Part shown: positions 25,409-33,197 of the stretch, in pieces
Numbering within the stretch: the stretch's first letter is position 1
How the letters are laid out: every line of letters starts with the position of its first letter
Origin: Bacteroidota bacterium
GTDB taxonomy: Bacteria > Bacteroidota > Ignavibacteria > UBA10030 > UBA8401
DNA: 64,000 nt
Reading direction: 5' to 3'
Assembly (NCBI GenBank): GCA_041658205.1
Contig: JBBAAO010000001.1
Location: 1,860,001 to 1,924,000 of the forward strand
Translations under genes and position numbers: made by a program
The notes under the pieces: generated by a model
Seen by the model: only the letters and a program-made list of their open reading frames with translations
The model's database searches: none
Told to the model about the DNA's origin: nothing

Positions 25409-26302
25409 ATGAAAATATTCTTCGCAATTGTTATCTGCTGTTTGCAAATCGTCAGACCACAATCCCCTGAAAACGAACGATCGGATTCTCTTTTCCTGGG
25501 AATGCAGAAAAAAACGTTGATGACGTACGGCGTGGTGGCATATTCCGCCGCTTCATTTTATGTGGAATATAAATGGTGGTGGGAAGGAAACTATCACACC
25601 TTCAAACAAGAAAACGATGGATTTTGGAATAATTATAGTCTTGGTGTAGATAAGGTCGGGCATTTTTATACATCGTACCTCTATTTTCATGTTGCATATG
25701 ATATCTTACGATTAGGATCGTTTGATGAAGAGACAACTCTGTGGATCGCTATTGCCTTTCCGGCATTTAATGCACTTTCCATAGAAATAGGAGACGGATT
25801 TTCAACGTATGCTTTTTCCAATTCCGATTTAATTGCAAATATGCTGGGATTGAGCTATGGTGTTCTGCAAAAAAAAATCTCTTTTTTCCAAAACTTTGCG
25901 TTTAAATGGAGTTATTATCCTTCCGGTGTTATCCCATTCGATGGAAAATTTAGAATCACCGACGATTACGATGGACATATTTATTGGTTGAGTTGTAATG
26001 TTCATAATTTGCTCCCAGAGAGTGTACAACCTTATTACCCCCGGTGGCTGTCTATTGCAGTCGGGTATGGAGGGAAAAATATTTCGGGAAGACCATCATG
26101 GATAGGGGCACCTATTTCCTCTTCGGGATCCGCCGCACGCAAATGGGCTATTAGCCTGGATTATAATCTTCTAGAAATTCCTCTTACAGGAGGGATATGG
26201 GATCCGATGAAATCACTCCTTAACCATTTTAAGTTCCCCGCCCCAGGAATAAAAAGTATTCAAGGACGACGGTCGGAATTTAAACCGTTGTTAATTAATT
26301 AA
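25409..26302 (+). CDS. DUF2279-like exported protein
   Basis: A 297-residue protein; the start at 25409 gives a signal peptide (MKIFFAIVICCLQIVRP), while an in-frame extension back to 25262 would overlap the menG coding region and looks wrong. The core has SLGVDKVGHFYTSYLYFHVA and LSIEIGDGFSTYAFSNSDLI followed by ANMLG, the paired H/D/E-containing helices seen in DUF2279/YfiM-type proteins. The C-terminal third is rich in aromatic and glycine residues. Cell-envelope location is likely; no function is known. Its stop overlaps the arfB stop by 3 bp on the opposite strand. Confidence 0.7.
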   Translation: MKIFFAIVICCLQIVRPQSPENERSDSLFLGMQKKTLMTYGVVAYSAASFYVEYKWWWEGNYHTFKQENDGFWNNYSLGVDKVGHFYTSYLYFHVAYDILRLGSFDEETTLWIAIAFPAFNALSIEIGDGFSTYAFSNSDLIANMLGLSYGVLQKKISFFQNFAFKWSYYPSGVIPFDGKFRITDDYDGHIYWLSCNVHNLLPESVQPYYPRWLSIAVGYGGKNISGRPSWIGAPISSSGSAARKWAISLDYNLLEIPLTGGIWDPMKSLLNHFKFPAPGIKSIQGRRSEFKPLLIN

Positions 26303-26730
26303 TCATCTTGAATGGAAATGTTCTTGCGGCGCAATAGTTTTTGGAGTCCTCCCTTTTTCTTTTTGTCAACACGTTTTGTCTTTGACGAACGCGTTGGTTT
26401 TGTCGCGACTCGTTCTACCTCTTCCACTGCGGCATGAGCGATAATCCTTTTCAACTTATCAATAGCCAATTGTTTGTTTTGCCACTGACTGCGCGATTCT
26501 TGAGATACCACTCTCATCATGTCCGCAGAATCAACCCTATGTGCTAAGCGATGAAGAATTTGTAATTTTTTCTTTTCATCACACTGGATTTCACGCAGAT
26601 CAATATGGAGTTCAACTTTTGTCGAAACTTTATTGACATTCTGTCCCCCTTTACCGCTGCTTCGTGAAAATTTAAAGGTCAGGGCAGAAATCGGGATCGT
26701 AATATGCTTATCGACGATAATATCTTCCAT
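26299..26730 (-). CDS. arfB: Peptidyl-tRNA hydrolase ArfB (ribosome rescue)
   Basis: A 143-residue codon-independent release factor. The catalytic domain has FKFSRSSGKGGQNVNKVSTK with the GGQ motif that cleaves peptidyl-tRNA on stalled ribosomes, and the C-terminal tail is strongly basic (TRSSKTKRVDKKKKGG, LLRRK), which in ArfB enters the empty mRNA channel. The ATG at 26730 is preferred. A TTG at 26739 would add three residues but falls inside the terminator hairpin of the preceding gene. Confidence 0.92.
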   Translation of the reverse strand: MEDIIVDKHITIPISALTFKFSRSSGKGGQNVNKVSTKVELHIDLREIQCDEKKKLQILHRLAHRVDSADMMRVVSQESRSQWQNKQLAIDKLKRIIAHAAVEEVERVATKPTRSSKTKRVDKKKKGGLQKLLRRKNISIQDD

Positions 26731-26737
26731 AAATGAC

Positions 26738-26761
26738 AATACCGCCGTTACCGGCGGTATT
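26738..26761 (-). terminator. Terminator after enoyl-ACP reductase-like gene
   Basis: Perfect 10-bp GC-rich stem AATACCGCCG (26738-26747) / CGGCGGTATT (26752-26761) with a four-base loop, between the stop of the SDR gene (26795) and the arfB start. It is close to arfB's ATG, so it could also influence arfB translation. Confidence 0.65.
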
Positions 26762-26794
26762 TACGAATAAAAATAAATGCTCTTACAAAATTAT

Positions 26795-27625
26795 TTATAA
26801 ATGTTCTTTCTGAACAAACGCCACAACATCTTCTCCGCCATCTACGCCGATAACATTTCCGGAAATGAAGAATGCATCCTCGTGCGAAAGGAGAGAAATT
26901 GCTCTACTTACTGCGTCGGGTGTTGTAAGCCGCATTGCCGGATTTTTTGAACGTGCAATATCTAACATCTGTTCTGAACCGGGGATTTTTTTCAATGCTG
27001 CTGTTTCGGTAACACCCGCCATTATAGCGTTGCAGGTAATTCCTAATGGGCCAAGTTCAAGAGCAAGCTGACGGATGTATGATTCAGAGGCCGCTTTTGC
27101 AGCAGACACGGCGCCATAGTCCGGAAACTGTAAATGACCACCCGAACTGGTCATTGTATAAATTCTGCTTCCCTTTTTTAATAACCCTTTTCCATATGCT
27201 GCTTGAGTCCAATATACCAGTGCATTTGCCATCACATCCATAGTCATTTCAATCTGCGCTTGAGTCAGTTGATCTTTCGGATCTTTGGCAATAAATGGTT
27301 TCAAGGAACCAAATGCCAAGGAGTGCATCAATACTCTTACTTGAGCATCGGGAGCAGACATTTCTTTTGCCAGCAATGTCACAACTTCATTCCGCTTTTC
27401 AGCATCTGATGCATTAACATTAAAAAAGAGTGTCTTTACGCCATATGCTTCACAATCAGCTTTTACTTTTTCAGCATTAGGGATTGTCGCCGCACGATCA
27501 AAATGGACGCCGCAAATGTTCATACCATGCTTGGCTAGTTCCACTGCCGTTGCTCCGCCAAAGCCGCTGGAAGCTCCGAGAATTAGTGCCCAATCTGTGT
27601 TTTTATAACGATAATCTGATGCCAC
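26795..27625 (-). CDS. Enoyl-[ACP] reductase-like SDR (FabI/FabL type)
   Basis: A 276-residue short-chain dehydrogenase/reductase. The N-terminal cofactor loop is ALILGASSGFGGATAVELAK. The segment VLMHSLAFGSLKPF resembles the S-x-A-F region of enoyl reductases. The catalytic spacing is the enoyl-reductase type Y-X6-K (YGAVSAAK) rather than Y-X3-K of ordinary SDRs, and the end FFISGNVIGVDGGEDV is typical. It probably reduces enoyl-ACP in fatty acid synthesis. GTG start with GAGGAAAA upstream. No other fatty acid genes are adjacent, so a different SDR substrate remains possible. Confidence 0.8.
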   Translation of the reverse strand: MASDYRYKNTDWALILGASSGFGGATAVELAKHGMNICGVHFDRAATIPNAEKVKADCEAYGVKTLFFNVNASDAEKRNEVVTLLAKEMSAPDAQVRVLMHSLAFGSLKPFIAKDPKDQLTQAQIEMTMDVMANALVYWTQAAYGKGLLKKGSRIYTMTSSGGHLQFPDYGAVSAAKAASESYIRQLALELGPLGITCNAIMAGVTETAALKKIPGSEQMLDIARSKNPAMRLTTPDAVSRAISLLSHEDAFFISGNVIGVDGGEDVVAFVQKEHL

Positions 27626-27693
27626 GATGTGTTTTCCTCATTAATAGTTAAGATTACGGTGTAAAAATACAAAGTTTTGGTAGATGAAACAAA

Positions 27694-29529
27694 TTATTCT
27701 ACTGTGACGCTTTTTGCAAGATTTCTCGGTTGATCAACATTACAACCCCGTTTTACAGCAATAAAATATGCCAACAATTGTAGTGGTATCACATTGATAA
27801 TAGGAGAAAGCATATCAATTGTCTGCGGAACCACAATAATATGATCTGCCAGGGATTTAATCTGAGGATCAACTTCATTTGCAATCGCAATAACTTTTCC
27901 TTTTCGTGCTTTCACCTCTTGCATATTCGAAATAATTTTATCGTATGTTCCATCCTTTGGCGCAATAACAACAACCGGCATATTTTCATCGATCAACGCA
28001 ATAGGACCATGTTTCATTTCTGCCGCCGGATACCCTTCAGCGTGAATGTATGAAATTTCTTTCAGTTTTAATGCCCCTTCTAATGCAACAGGGAAATTCA
28101 AACCTCGACCAAGATAGAGGAAGTTATTGGAGTTTTTAAATTCCTCTGCTATCGATTCAATATGTGAAGTCTCTTTTAGTATCTGCTGGATTTTATTGGG
28201 GAGGTCGAGTAATTCTTTACACATCGACAATGCAATCTCATCGGAAATCGTTCGGCGTTGTCGAGCAATCAATAACGTGATCAACGAAAGGACAACGAGT
28301 TGTGATGTGAACGCCTTTGTGGATGCGACACCGATTTCGGGGCCCGCATGAATGTAAACGCCACTTTGACTTTCACGTGCGATTGTACTTCCTACGACAT
28401 TACAAATCCCTAGAACCGTAGCCCCTTTCTTCCTCGCTTCACGCAGCGCAGCAAGTGTATCCGCGGTTTCACCGCTTTGAGAGATCAAAAACAAAACATC
28501 AGTCGGTTTAATGATTGGATTTCGATAGCGGAATTCAGAAGCATATTCCACTTCTACCGGAACCTTTGCATACTGCTCAAGCATATATTCGCCAACAAGT
28601 CCGGCATGCCACGAAGTTCCACAAGCTGTGATAATAATTCTCTGAGCATTTTCCAGCAGCAGCATAACATCGTTGAGTCCGCTTAATTTTGCATTTCCTT
28701 CATTCAGCAACACACGTCCCCGCATGGAATTGCGAATTGTTTCAGGCTGTTCCATAATCTCTTTTAACATGAAATGATCAAAACCGCCTTTTTCAATCTC
28801 TTCAATATCAAACGTTACTTCGTGAATCTGTTTAATTTTTTCAATATTGTCTATCGTTCTTGTTTCAAAGTTTTGACTTGTCAGAACGGCAATTTCACCG
28901 TCTTCTAAATAAACCACTTGTCTGGTATAAGGAATAATGGCTGCCGCATCTGATGCGACAAAATGTTCATTTTCCCCAACACCAATAATCAATGGACTTC
29001 CTTTTCGTGCGACAATAATTTTATCAGGTTCTTGAGATGAGATAACCGCAATTCCATACGTCCCTTCTACCTGGCGCAGTGCAAGACGAACAGCAGTTTC
29101 AAGATCTCCGGAAGATTTCTTCATCTCCTCAATAAGGTGTACCAACGCTTCTGTATCAGTTGCAGACTTGAATTTGTAACCGAGTTTTTCAAGTTTCGTT
29201 TTAATGACTTGATAATTCTCAATGATGCCGTTATGGATGATAGCAATCGTACCATCGTTGCTAATATGAGGATGAGAATTTACATCACTCGGTTCACCAT
29301 GAGTTGCCCAACGAGTGTGTCCGATACCGATCGTTCCTGAATATTCTTTTATAGAAGCATTTTTTTCCAGCTCAGCTACTTTTCCCACTTTTTTTTGCAC
29401 AAGTAATTTTCCGTCGCGAAGGATTGCCACACCGGCAGAATCATATCCTCTATATTCCAATCGTTTAAGACCTTCTATTAACATTGGCAGTGCATTTTTA
29501 CTACCGATATAGCCAATAATCCCACACAT
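27694..29529 (-). CDS. glmS: Glutamine-fructose-6-phosphate aminotransferase GlmS
   Basis: A 611-residue enzyme that makes glucosamine-6-phosphate from fructose-6-phosphate and glutamine for peptidoglycan and other amino sugars. The N-terminal class II glutaminase domain begins MCGIIGYIGSKNALPMLIEG with the nucleophile Cys2 and contains GIGHTRWATHGEPSDVNSHP. Two SIS isomerase domains follow (about 290-430 and 460-600) with ITACGTSWHAGLVGEYMLEQ, SQSGETADTLAALREARKKG and the C-terminal PRNLAKSVTVE. Length is normal. No glmS ribozyme-like leader can fit in the 11-bp gap to pgeF, so it appears to be the last gene of the pyr operon. Confidence 0.96.
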   Translation of the reverse strand: MCGIIGYIGSKNALPMLIEGLKRLEYRGYDSAGVAILRDGKLLVQKKVGKVAELEKNASIKEYSGTIGIGHTRWATHGEPSDVNSHPHISNDGTIAIIHNGIIENYQVIKTKLEKLGYKFKSATDTEALVHLIEEMKKSSGDLETAVRLALRQVEGTYGIAVISSQEPDKIIVARKGSPLIIGVGENEHFVASDAAAIIPYTRQVVYLEDGEIAVLTSQNFETRTIDNIEKIKQIHEVTFDIEEIEKGGFDHFMLKEIMEQPETIRNSMRGRVLLNEGNAKLSGLNDVMLLLENAQRIIITACGTSWHAGLVGEYMLEQYAKVPVEVEYASEFRYRNPIIKPTDVLFLISQSGETADTLAALREARKKGATVLGICNVVGSTIARESQSGVYIHAGPEIGVASTKAFTSQLVVLSLITLLIARQRRTISDEIALSMCKELLDLPNKIQQILKETSHIESIAEEFKNSNNFLYLGRGLNFPVALEGALKLKEISYIHAEGYPAAEMKHGPIALIDENMPVVVIAPKDGTYDKIISNMQEVKARKGKVIAIANEVDPQIKSLADHIIVVPQTIDMLSPIINVIPLQLLAYFIAVKRGCNVDQPRNLAKSVTVE

Positions 29530-29540
29530 AGTTTTTTCCC

Positions 29541-30275
29541 TTAATGTTTGATGCCGATAATTGTGAACATTCTTCCGGATTGTTTTCCATCCCGCCGGTG
29601 AGAGTGAAAAATAGTATTATGAATCGTACAATCTTCACTTACTTCAATATTGGAATTTGGGACGCCATTTTCAAGGAGTTGGAGTAGATTCGATTGTTTT
29701 ACATCCAATAAAAACTTCCCGTTTGGTGAATCTGTAATACATTCATTAGGAAACTGGTATGCAACTTCTCTACCGACTTCATAACAACATTTTCCTGCCG
29801 AAGGGCCAATGAATGCAATAATGTCTATTGGATTAGTTTCAAAATCTCTTTTCATTTGATATAGCGTTTGTTCTACGATCCTGCCGGCAGCACCACGCCA
29901 ACCTGCATGTATTCCGGCAACGATCGATTTTTTCTTATCATATAACATTACCGGAGTACAATCGGCTACACTAATGGAAAGGTAAAGGCTTCTTCTATTT
30001 GTGATTAATGCATCGCAATTTTCACTGATACCAGACCGGTCAACAGAAACAATATTGGTGGTATGCTGCTGACGTGTAAAAGCGACCTGTTCATGAGTGA
30101 TGCCTAGCGCAGAAAAAAAACGTTTCCGATTTTCCAATACATTATCCGGATCGTCGTTAACATGATAGCTCAAATTCAATCCGAATTTGCCAGCACTGAC
30201 TCCACCGCTATTGGTGCTCATTCCAAAAAGTATTTCAGGATATTGGGAAAATATTTTTGAACGGATAATATGCAT
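29541..30275 (-). CDS. pgeF: Peptidoglycan editing factor PgeF (YfiH/laccase domain)
   Basis: A 244-residue Cu-oxidase_4/YfiH family protein. The metal-site motifs are visible: QQHTTNIVSVD, VADCTPVMLYD, AGIHAGWRGAAGRIVEQTLY and GPSAGKCCYEVGREVAYQFP, with conserved Cys and His residues. Family members remove misincorporated L-Ser from peptidoglycan precursors or act as purine nucleoside phosphorylases. The ATG at 30275 shares its A with the TGA stop of pyrC (TGATG), so it is translationally coupled. A TTG one codon earlier is less likely. Confidence 0.9.
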   Translation of the reverse strand: MHIIRSKIFSQYPEILFGMSTNSGGVSAGKFGLNLSYHVNDDPDNVLENRKRFFSALGITHEQVAFTRQQHTTNIVSVDRSGISENCDALITNRRSLYLSISVADCTPVMLYDKKKSIVAGIHAGWRGAAGRIVEQTLYQMKRDFETNPIDIIAFIGPSAGKCCYEVGREVAYQFPNECITDSPNGKFLLDVKQSNLLQLLENGVPNSNIEVSEDCTIHNTIFHSHRRDGKQSGRMFTIIGIKH

Positions 30276-31558
30276 CAATACAACATTATCTTTCCGTTGT
30301 TGTAAATTCCGATCGCTTTACCTTTCAAATGCCGTCCGTTAAACGGAGAGTTCTTCGATTTGGACTTGAATTTAGATATATCAACAATCCATTCAATACT
30401 TGGGTCGAAAAAGGTAAGATTTGCCAGTTCACCTTCACGCACTACAACTTCTTTCCCGACAATCTTACGAGGATTTGTTGAAAACTTTTCAATCAATTGA
30501 ATCATACTCAGATATTTTTGATCTACAAGCTCCGAAATAGATAAACCGATTGCCGTCTCTAACCCAACAATGCCAAACGGAGCTTGTATGTAATCTACTT
30601 CTTTTTCGTCCAATGAGTGCGGCGCATGATCGGTTGCGATAACGTCGATAGTACCATCGTTCAGTCCTTTTTTAATTGCATCAATATCCGATTGAGTACG
30701 CAATGGAGGATTCATCTTCGTATTAGTATCGTAGGACCGAACAATCTCATCGGTAACAGTAAAATGATGTGGTGTAACTTCACACGTAACCTTAATTCCT
30801 TTTTTCTTTCCTTCACGGACAAGATCGACTGCCAATGCAGTACTCATATGACAAACGTGATATCGGGAATCGGTGTATTGTGCTAGCAGAAGATCACGAG
30901 CGATCATAATCTCCTCAGCTATTCCGGGTATCCCGGGCAAACCAAGTTCTGTTGAAACTCTTCCCTCGTTCATCACACCACCGTGTGCTAATTCGGGAAT
31001 TTCGCAATGCTGCATGACGGGAACGTTATACATATTTGCATATTCCAAAGCCCTTCGCATAATCTTTGCATCGAACACAGGTGCTCCATCATCACTCAAT
31101 CCAACCGCTCCTGCATGAACAAGTTCAGCAATAGGAGCAAGAGTCTTCCCTTGGCGCGCTTTACTGACCGACGCTATGGGAAAAACATCCACAATCCCAT
31201 CATGGGCTTTTTTCCCTTGAGTCTTGATGAATGTAACGATTGATTCATCATCAATTGCAGGATTCGTATTGGGCATACAACAGACTGCCGTAAATCCGCC
31301 ATACGCCGCCGAAAGAGTGCCTGTCTCGATTGTTTCCTTATGCTCATATCCAGGTTCACGCAGATGAACATGGATATCGATGAATCCCGGCGCAATAATT
31401 TTACCGTTTAGATCCACCACGGTGTATTCATTTGATGGAGAAATTTTCGATTTGATCGAATCAATTTTTCCATCAACGATGAGTATATCGACCACTTCAT
31501 CTCGTTTCAACGATGGATCGATCAAACGACCTGATTGTAATAATATTTTTTCAGACAT
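30275..31558 (-). CDS. pyrC: Dihydroorotase PyrC (class I)
   Basis: A 427-residue metal-dependent amidohydrolase that cyclises carbamoyl aspartate to dihydroorotate. It has the zinc-binding and signature motif GFIDIHVHLREPGYEHKETI (HxH then R-E-P-G), a later His in QHCEIPELAHGG and the catalytic Asp in VIATDHAPHS. Length and motifs fit the class I (PyrC/PyrX-like) enzymes of Gram-positives and Bacteroidota. The D-H-A-P motif is present, which favours an active enzyme rather than an inactive PyrX. Located 15 bp downstream of pyrB. Confidence 0.93.
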   Translation of the reverse strand: MSEKILLQSGRLIDPSLKRDEVVDILIVDGKIDSIKSKISPSNEYTVVDLNGKIIAPGFIDIHVHLREPGYEHKETIETGTLSAAYGGFTAVCCMPNTNPAIDDESIVTFIKTQGKKAHDGIVDVFPIASVSKARQGKTLAPIAELVHAGAVGLSDDGAPVFDAKIMRRALEYANMYNVPVMQHCEIPELAHGGVMNEGRVSTELGLPGIPGIAEEIMIARDLLLAQYTDSRYHVCHMSTALAVDLVREGKKKGIKVTCEVTPHHFTVTDEIVRSYDTNTKMNPPLRTQSDIDAIKKGLNDGTIDVIATDHAPHSLDEKEVDYIQAPFGIVGLETAIGLSISELVDQKYLSMIQLIEKFSTNPRKIVGKEVVVREGELANLTFFDPSIEWIVDISKFKSKSKNSPFNGRHLKGKAIGIYNNGKIMLY

Positions 31559-31573
31559 AGTATTCTTTCTTAA

Positions 31574-32494
31574 TTATTCTGATGCACCGAGTAAATACAG
31601 TACTGCCATTCGAATGGCAACACCGTTCAACACTTGTTCCAGAATGACCGAATGAGGCCCGTCCGCAACATCGGCGGAAAGTTCTACATCTCGATTAATC
31701 GGTCCTGGATGCAGAATGGTGATCGGTCTATTCGCTTTATCTAATCGCTCTTTTGTGACACCAAAATAGCGATGGAATTCCCTCAGCGATGGGAAATATC
31801 CTCCCGCTTCACGTTCAAGCTGGATCCGCAAGACATTCAACGCATCAACTTTGGGAAGGATATCGTCGATATGATGATACACATCCACTCCAAGTTGCTC
31901 AATTCCACGAGGAATTAATGTTGCTGGGCCACAGACAGAAACTTTTGCACCCATTGTCTGCAAACCAAAGATGTTCGATCGTGCAACACGGCTGTGCAAT
32001 ACATCTCCTACGATACAGACATGAAGTCCATCTAATTTCCCAAACTTCTCCCGCAACGTGTACATGTCCAGCAATCCTTGAGTTGGATGTTCATGTTGCC
32101 CATCCCCTGCATTAATGATATTTGCATTGATGACTTTTGACAAAAAGTCGGCTGTCCCTGCAGCATTATGGCGAATCACCACCATATCAATCTTCATCGC
32201 TTCAATATTCCGCGCAGTATCTTTCAGCGTTTCCCCTTTGGTTACACTGGATGAAGATGCAGCAAAACTCAAAACGTCTGCAGAAAGACGGCGTTCAGCC
32301 AGTTCAAACGAAGTTCTTGTTCTGGTTGAATTTTCAAAGAAAAGATTAACAATAGTTTTCCCCTGCAAGGTTGGGACTTTTTTAATCGGGCGATTAAGAA
32401 TTTCCTTAAAAGAAATTGCTGTATCCAAAATTTTTTCGATATCGGCTTGAGGCATTCCTTGTAATCGAAGTAAGTGACGGCTTGACAGTGACAT
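31574..32494 (-). CDS. pyrB: Aspartate carbamoyltransferase catalytic subunit PyrB
   Basis: A 306-residue enzyme that condenses carbamoyl phosphate with aspartate. Carbamoyl-phosphate site: FFENSTRTRTSFELAERRLS. Further active-site motifs: INAGDGQHEHPTQGLLDMYT and ILHPGPINRDVELSADVADG. No regulatory chain gene (pyrI) follows, so it is probably an unregulated trimer of the PyrR-controlled type. The ATG overlaps the pyrR stop by one base (TAATG), with a GGAGGAG ribosome site inside the end of pyrR. Confidence 0.96.
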   Translation of the reverse strand: MSLSSRHLLRLQGMPQADIEKILDTAISFKEILNRPIKKVPTLQGKTIVNLFFENSTRTRTSFELAERRLSADVLSFAASSSSVTKGETLKDTARNIEAMKIDMVVIRHNAAGTADFLSKVINANIINAGDGQHEHPTQGLLDMYTLREKFGKLDGLHVCIVGDVLHSRVARSNIFGLQTMGAKVSVCGPATLIPRGIEQLGVDVYHHIDDILPKVDALNVLRIQLEREAGGYFPSLREFHRYFGVTKERLDKANRPITILHPGPINRDVELSADVADGPHSVILEQVLNGVAIRMAVLYLLGASE

Positions 32495-33042
32495 TATTCA
32501 TCTCCTCCTTCCTTCTCGGAAAGATACACCGAATCTTCACCATCAATCTCGGACATCATCACTTGAATTTGCTGACCATATGATGTCGGAATATTCTTCC
32601 CGACAAAGTCCGCTTTGATAGGCAATTGACGGTGCCCGCGATCAATCAGCACAGCCAGTTGAATGCTTGCGGGACGTCCGATATCCATAAGAGCATTGAG
32701 AGCAGAACGAACCGTTCTTCCGGTAAAAAGAACATCATCAACCAGAATGATATTCTTATTCGTTATATCATATAAAATATCTGTCGTCTTCAGTTGCGGC
32801 TGATGAATCTTACCGCGAAGATCATCTCGATAAAGAGTAATATCCAAACTGCCGATGGGAATTTGGACATTTTCCATTTGAGATATTTTTTGAGCTATGC
32901 GGTGTGCCAGAAAGTCGCCGCGAGTGCGGATTCCGACTATGCCAATAGTTTCGGCACCTTTATTACGCTCTAGAATTTCGTGGGATAATCGATTGACGGT
33001 TCGAACAAAACCTTTAGCATCAATAACGTTTTGTTTCACCAT
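32494..33042 (-). CDS. pyrR: Bifunctional pyr operon regulator / uracil phosphoribosyltransferase PyrR
   Basis: A 182-residue type I phosphoribosyltransferase-fold protein. The PRPP-binding loop is IILVDDVLFTGRTVRSALNA, with GIVGIRTRGDFLAHRIAQKI and RPASIQLAVLIDRGHRQLPI also typical. PyrR binds the pyr mRNA leader when UMP or UTP is high and reduces expression of the operon. The first gene of pyrR-pyrB-pyrC-pgeF-glmS. Its own ribosome site (GGAGG) is the 3' arm of an intrinsic terminator in the leader, and a short leader ORF ends inside its first codons, so the gene appears autoregulated. Confidence 0.95.
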   Translation of the reverse strand: MVKQNVIDAKGFVRTVNRLSHEILERNKGAETIGIVGIRTRGDFLAHRIAQKISQMENVQIPIGSLDITLYRDDLRGKIHQPQLKTTDILYDITNKNIILVDDVLFTGRTVRSALNALMDIGRPASIQLAVLIDRGHRQLPIKADFVGKNIPTSYGQQIQVMMSEIDGEDSVYLSEKEGGDE

Positions 33043-33107
33043 ATAAAAAAACCTCCGATTCTCTGTAAAATATTGAGAAGGAGGTGCGTTTGTGCAGAGT
33101 ATTTCAT
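33036..33107 (-). CDS. Leader ORF overlapping pyrR start (23 residues)
   Basis: An ATG with a strong ribosome site (AAAGGAG at 33113-33119, 5-base spacing) opens a 23-codon frame beginning MKYSAQTH and ending GGFFIW. It reads through the terminator hairpin and stops with TGA inside the first codons of pyrR (7-bp overlap). Translation of this frame would disrupt the terminator and bring ribosomes to the pyrR start. It is one base away from the PyrR-binding motif at 33121-33136. It is inferred to be translated; the peptide itself has no recognised motif. Confidence 0.5.
   Translation of the reverse strand: MKYSAQTHLLLNILQRIGGFFIW
33051..33085 (-). terminator. pyr leader intrinsic terminator sequestering the pyrR ribosome site
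   Basis: On the minus strand ACCTCC-TTCTC (33085-33075) pairs with GAGAA-TC-GGAGGT (33063-33051), with a two-base bulge, followed directly by a run of T (33050-33045). The 3' arm contains GGAGG, the ribosome site of pyrR. An alternative pairing exists: AAGGAG (33113-33118), the leader-ORF ribosome site, can pair with CTCCTT of the 5' arm and act as antiterminator. Confidence 0.75.
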
Positions 33108-33120
33108 ACGTGCTCCTTTC

Positions 33121-33136
33121 CTACCTCTCTGGATAG
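33121..33136 (-). promoter_or_regulatory. PyrR-binding RNA motif
   Basis: Minus strand CTATCCAGAGAGGTAG. It contains the PyrR recognition core (UCC-A-GAGAGG) inside a small stem made of CTA/TAG, matching the Bacillus-type consensus ARUCCNGNGAGGYU. It sits in the 5' leader about 80 nt before the pyrR ATG. Bound PyrR would stabilise this hairpin, free the terminator and block the neighbouring leader-ORF ribosome site. Confidence 0.8.
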
Positions 33137-33166
33137 AATTAAAGGAAATAGTGGATTATTTCTCTC

Positions 33167-33197
33167 CTAAAATACCAAATCTTCAATTTTGATGCAA
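33167..33197 (-). promoter_or_regulatory. Probable pyr operon promoter
   Basis: Minus strand TTGCAT (33197-33192), a 17-base spacer and TATTTTAG (33174-33167), one mismatch from TANNTTTG. It ends one base from the stop codon of the GWxTD gene. Transcription would begin around 33160, giving a leader of about 118 nt that contains the PyrR site and the terminator. Confidence 0.45.
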
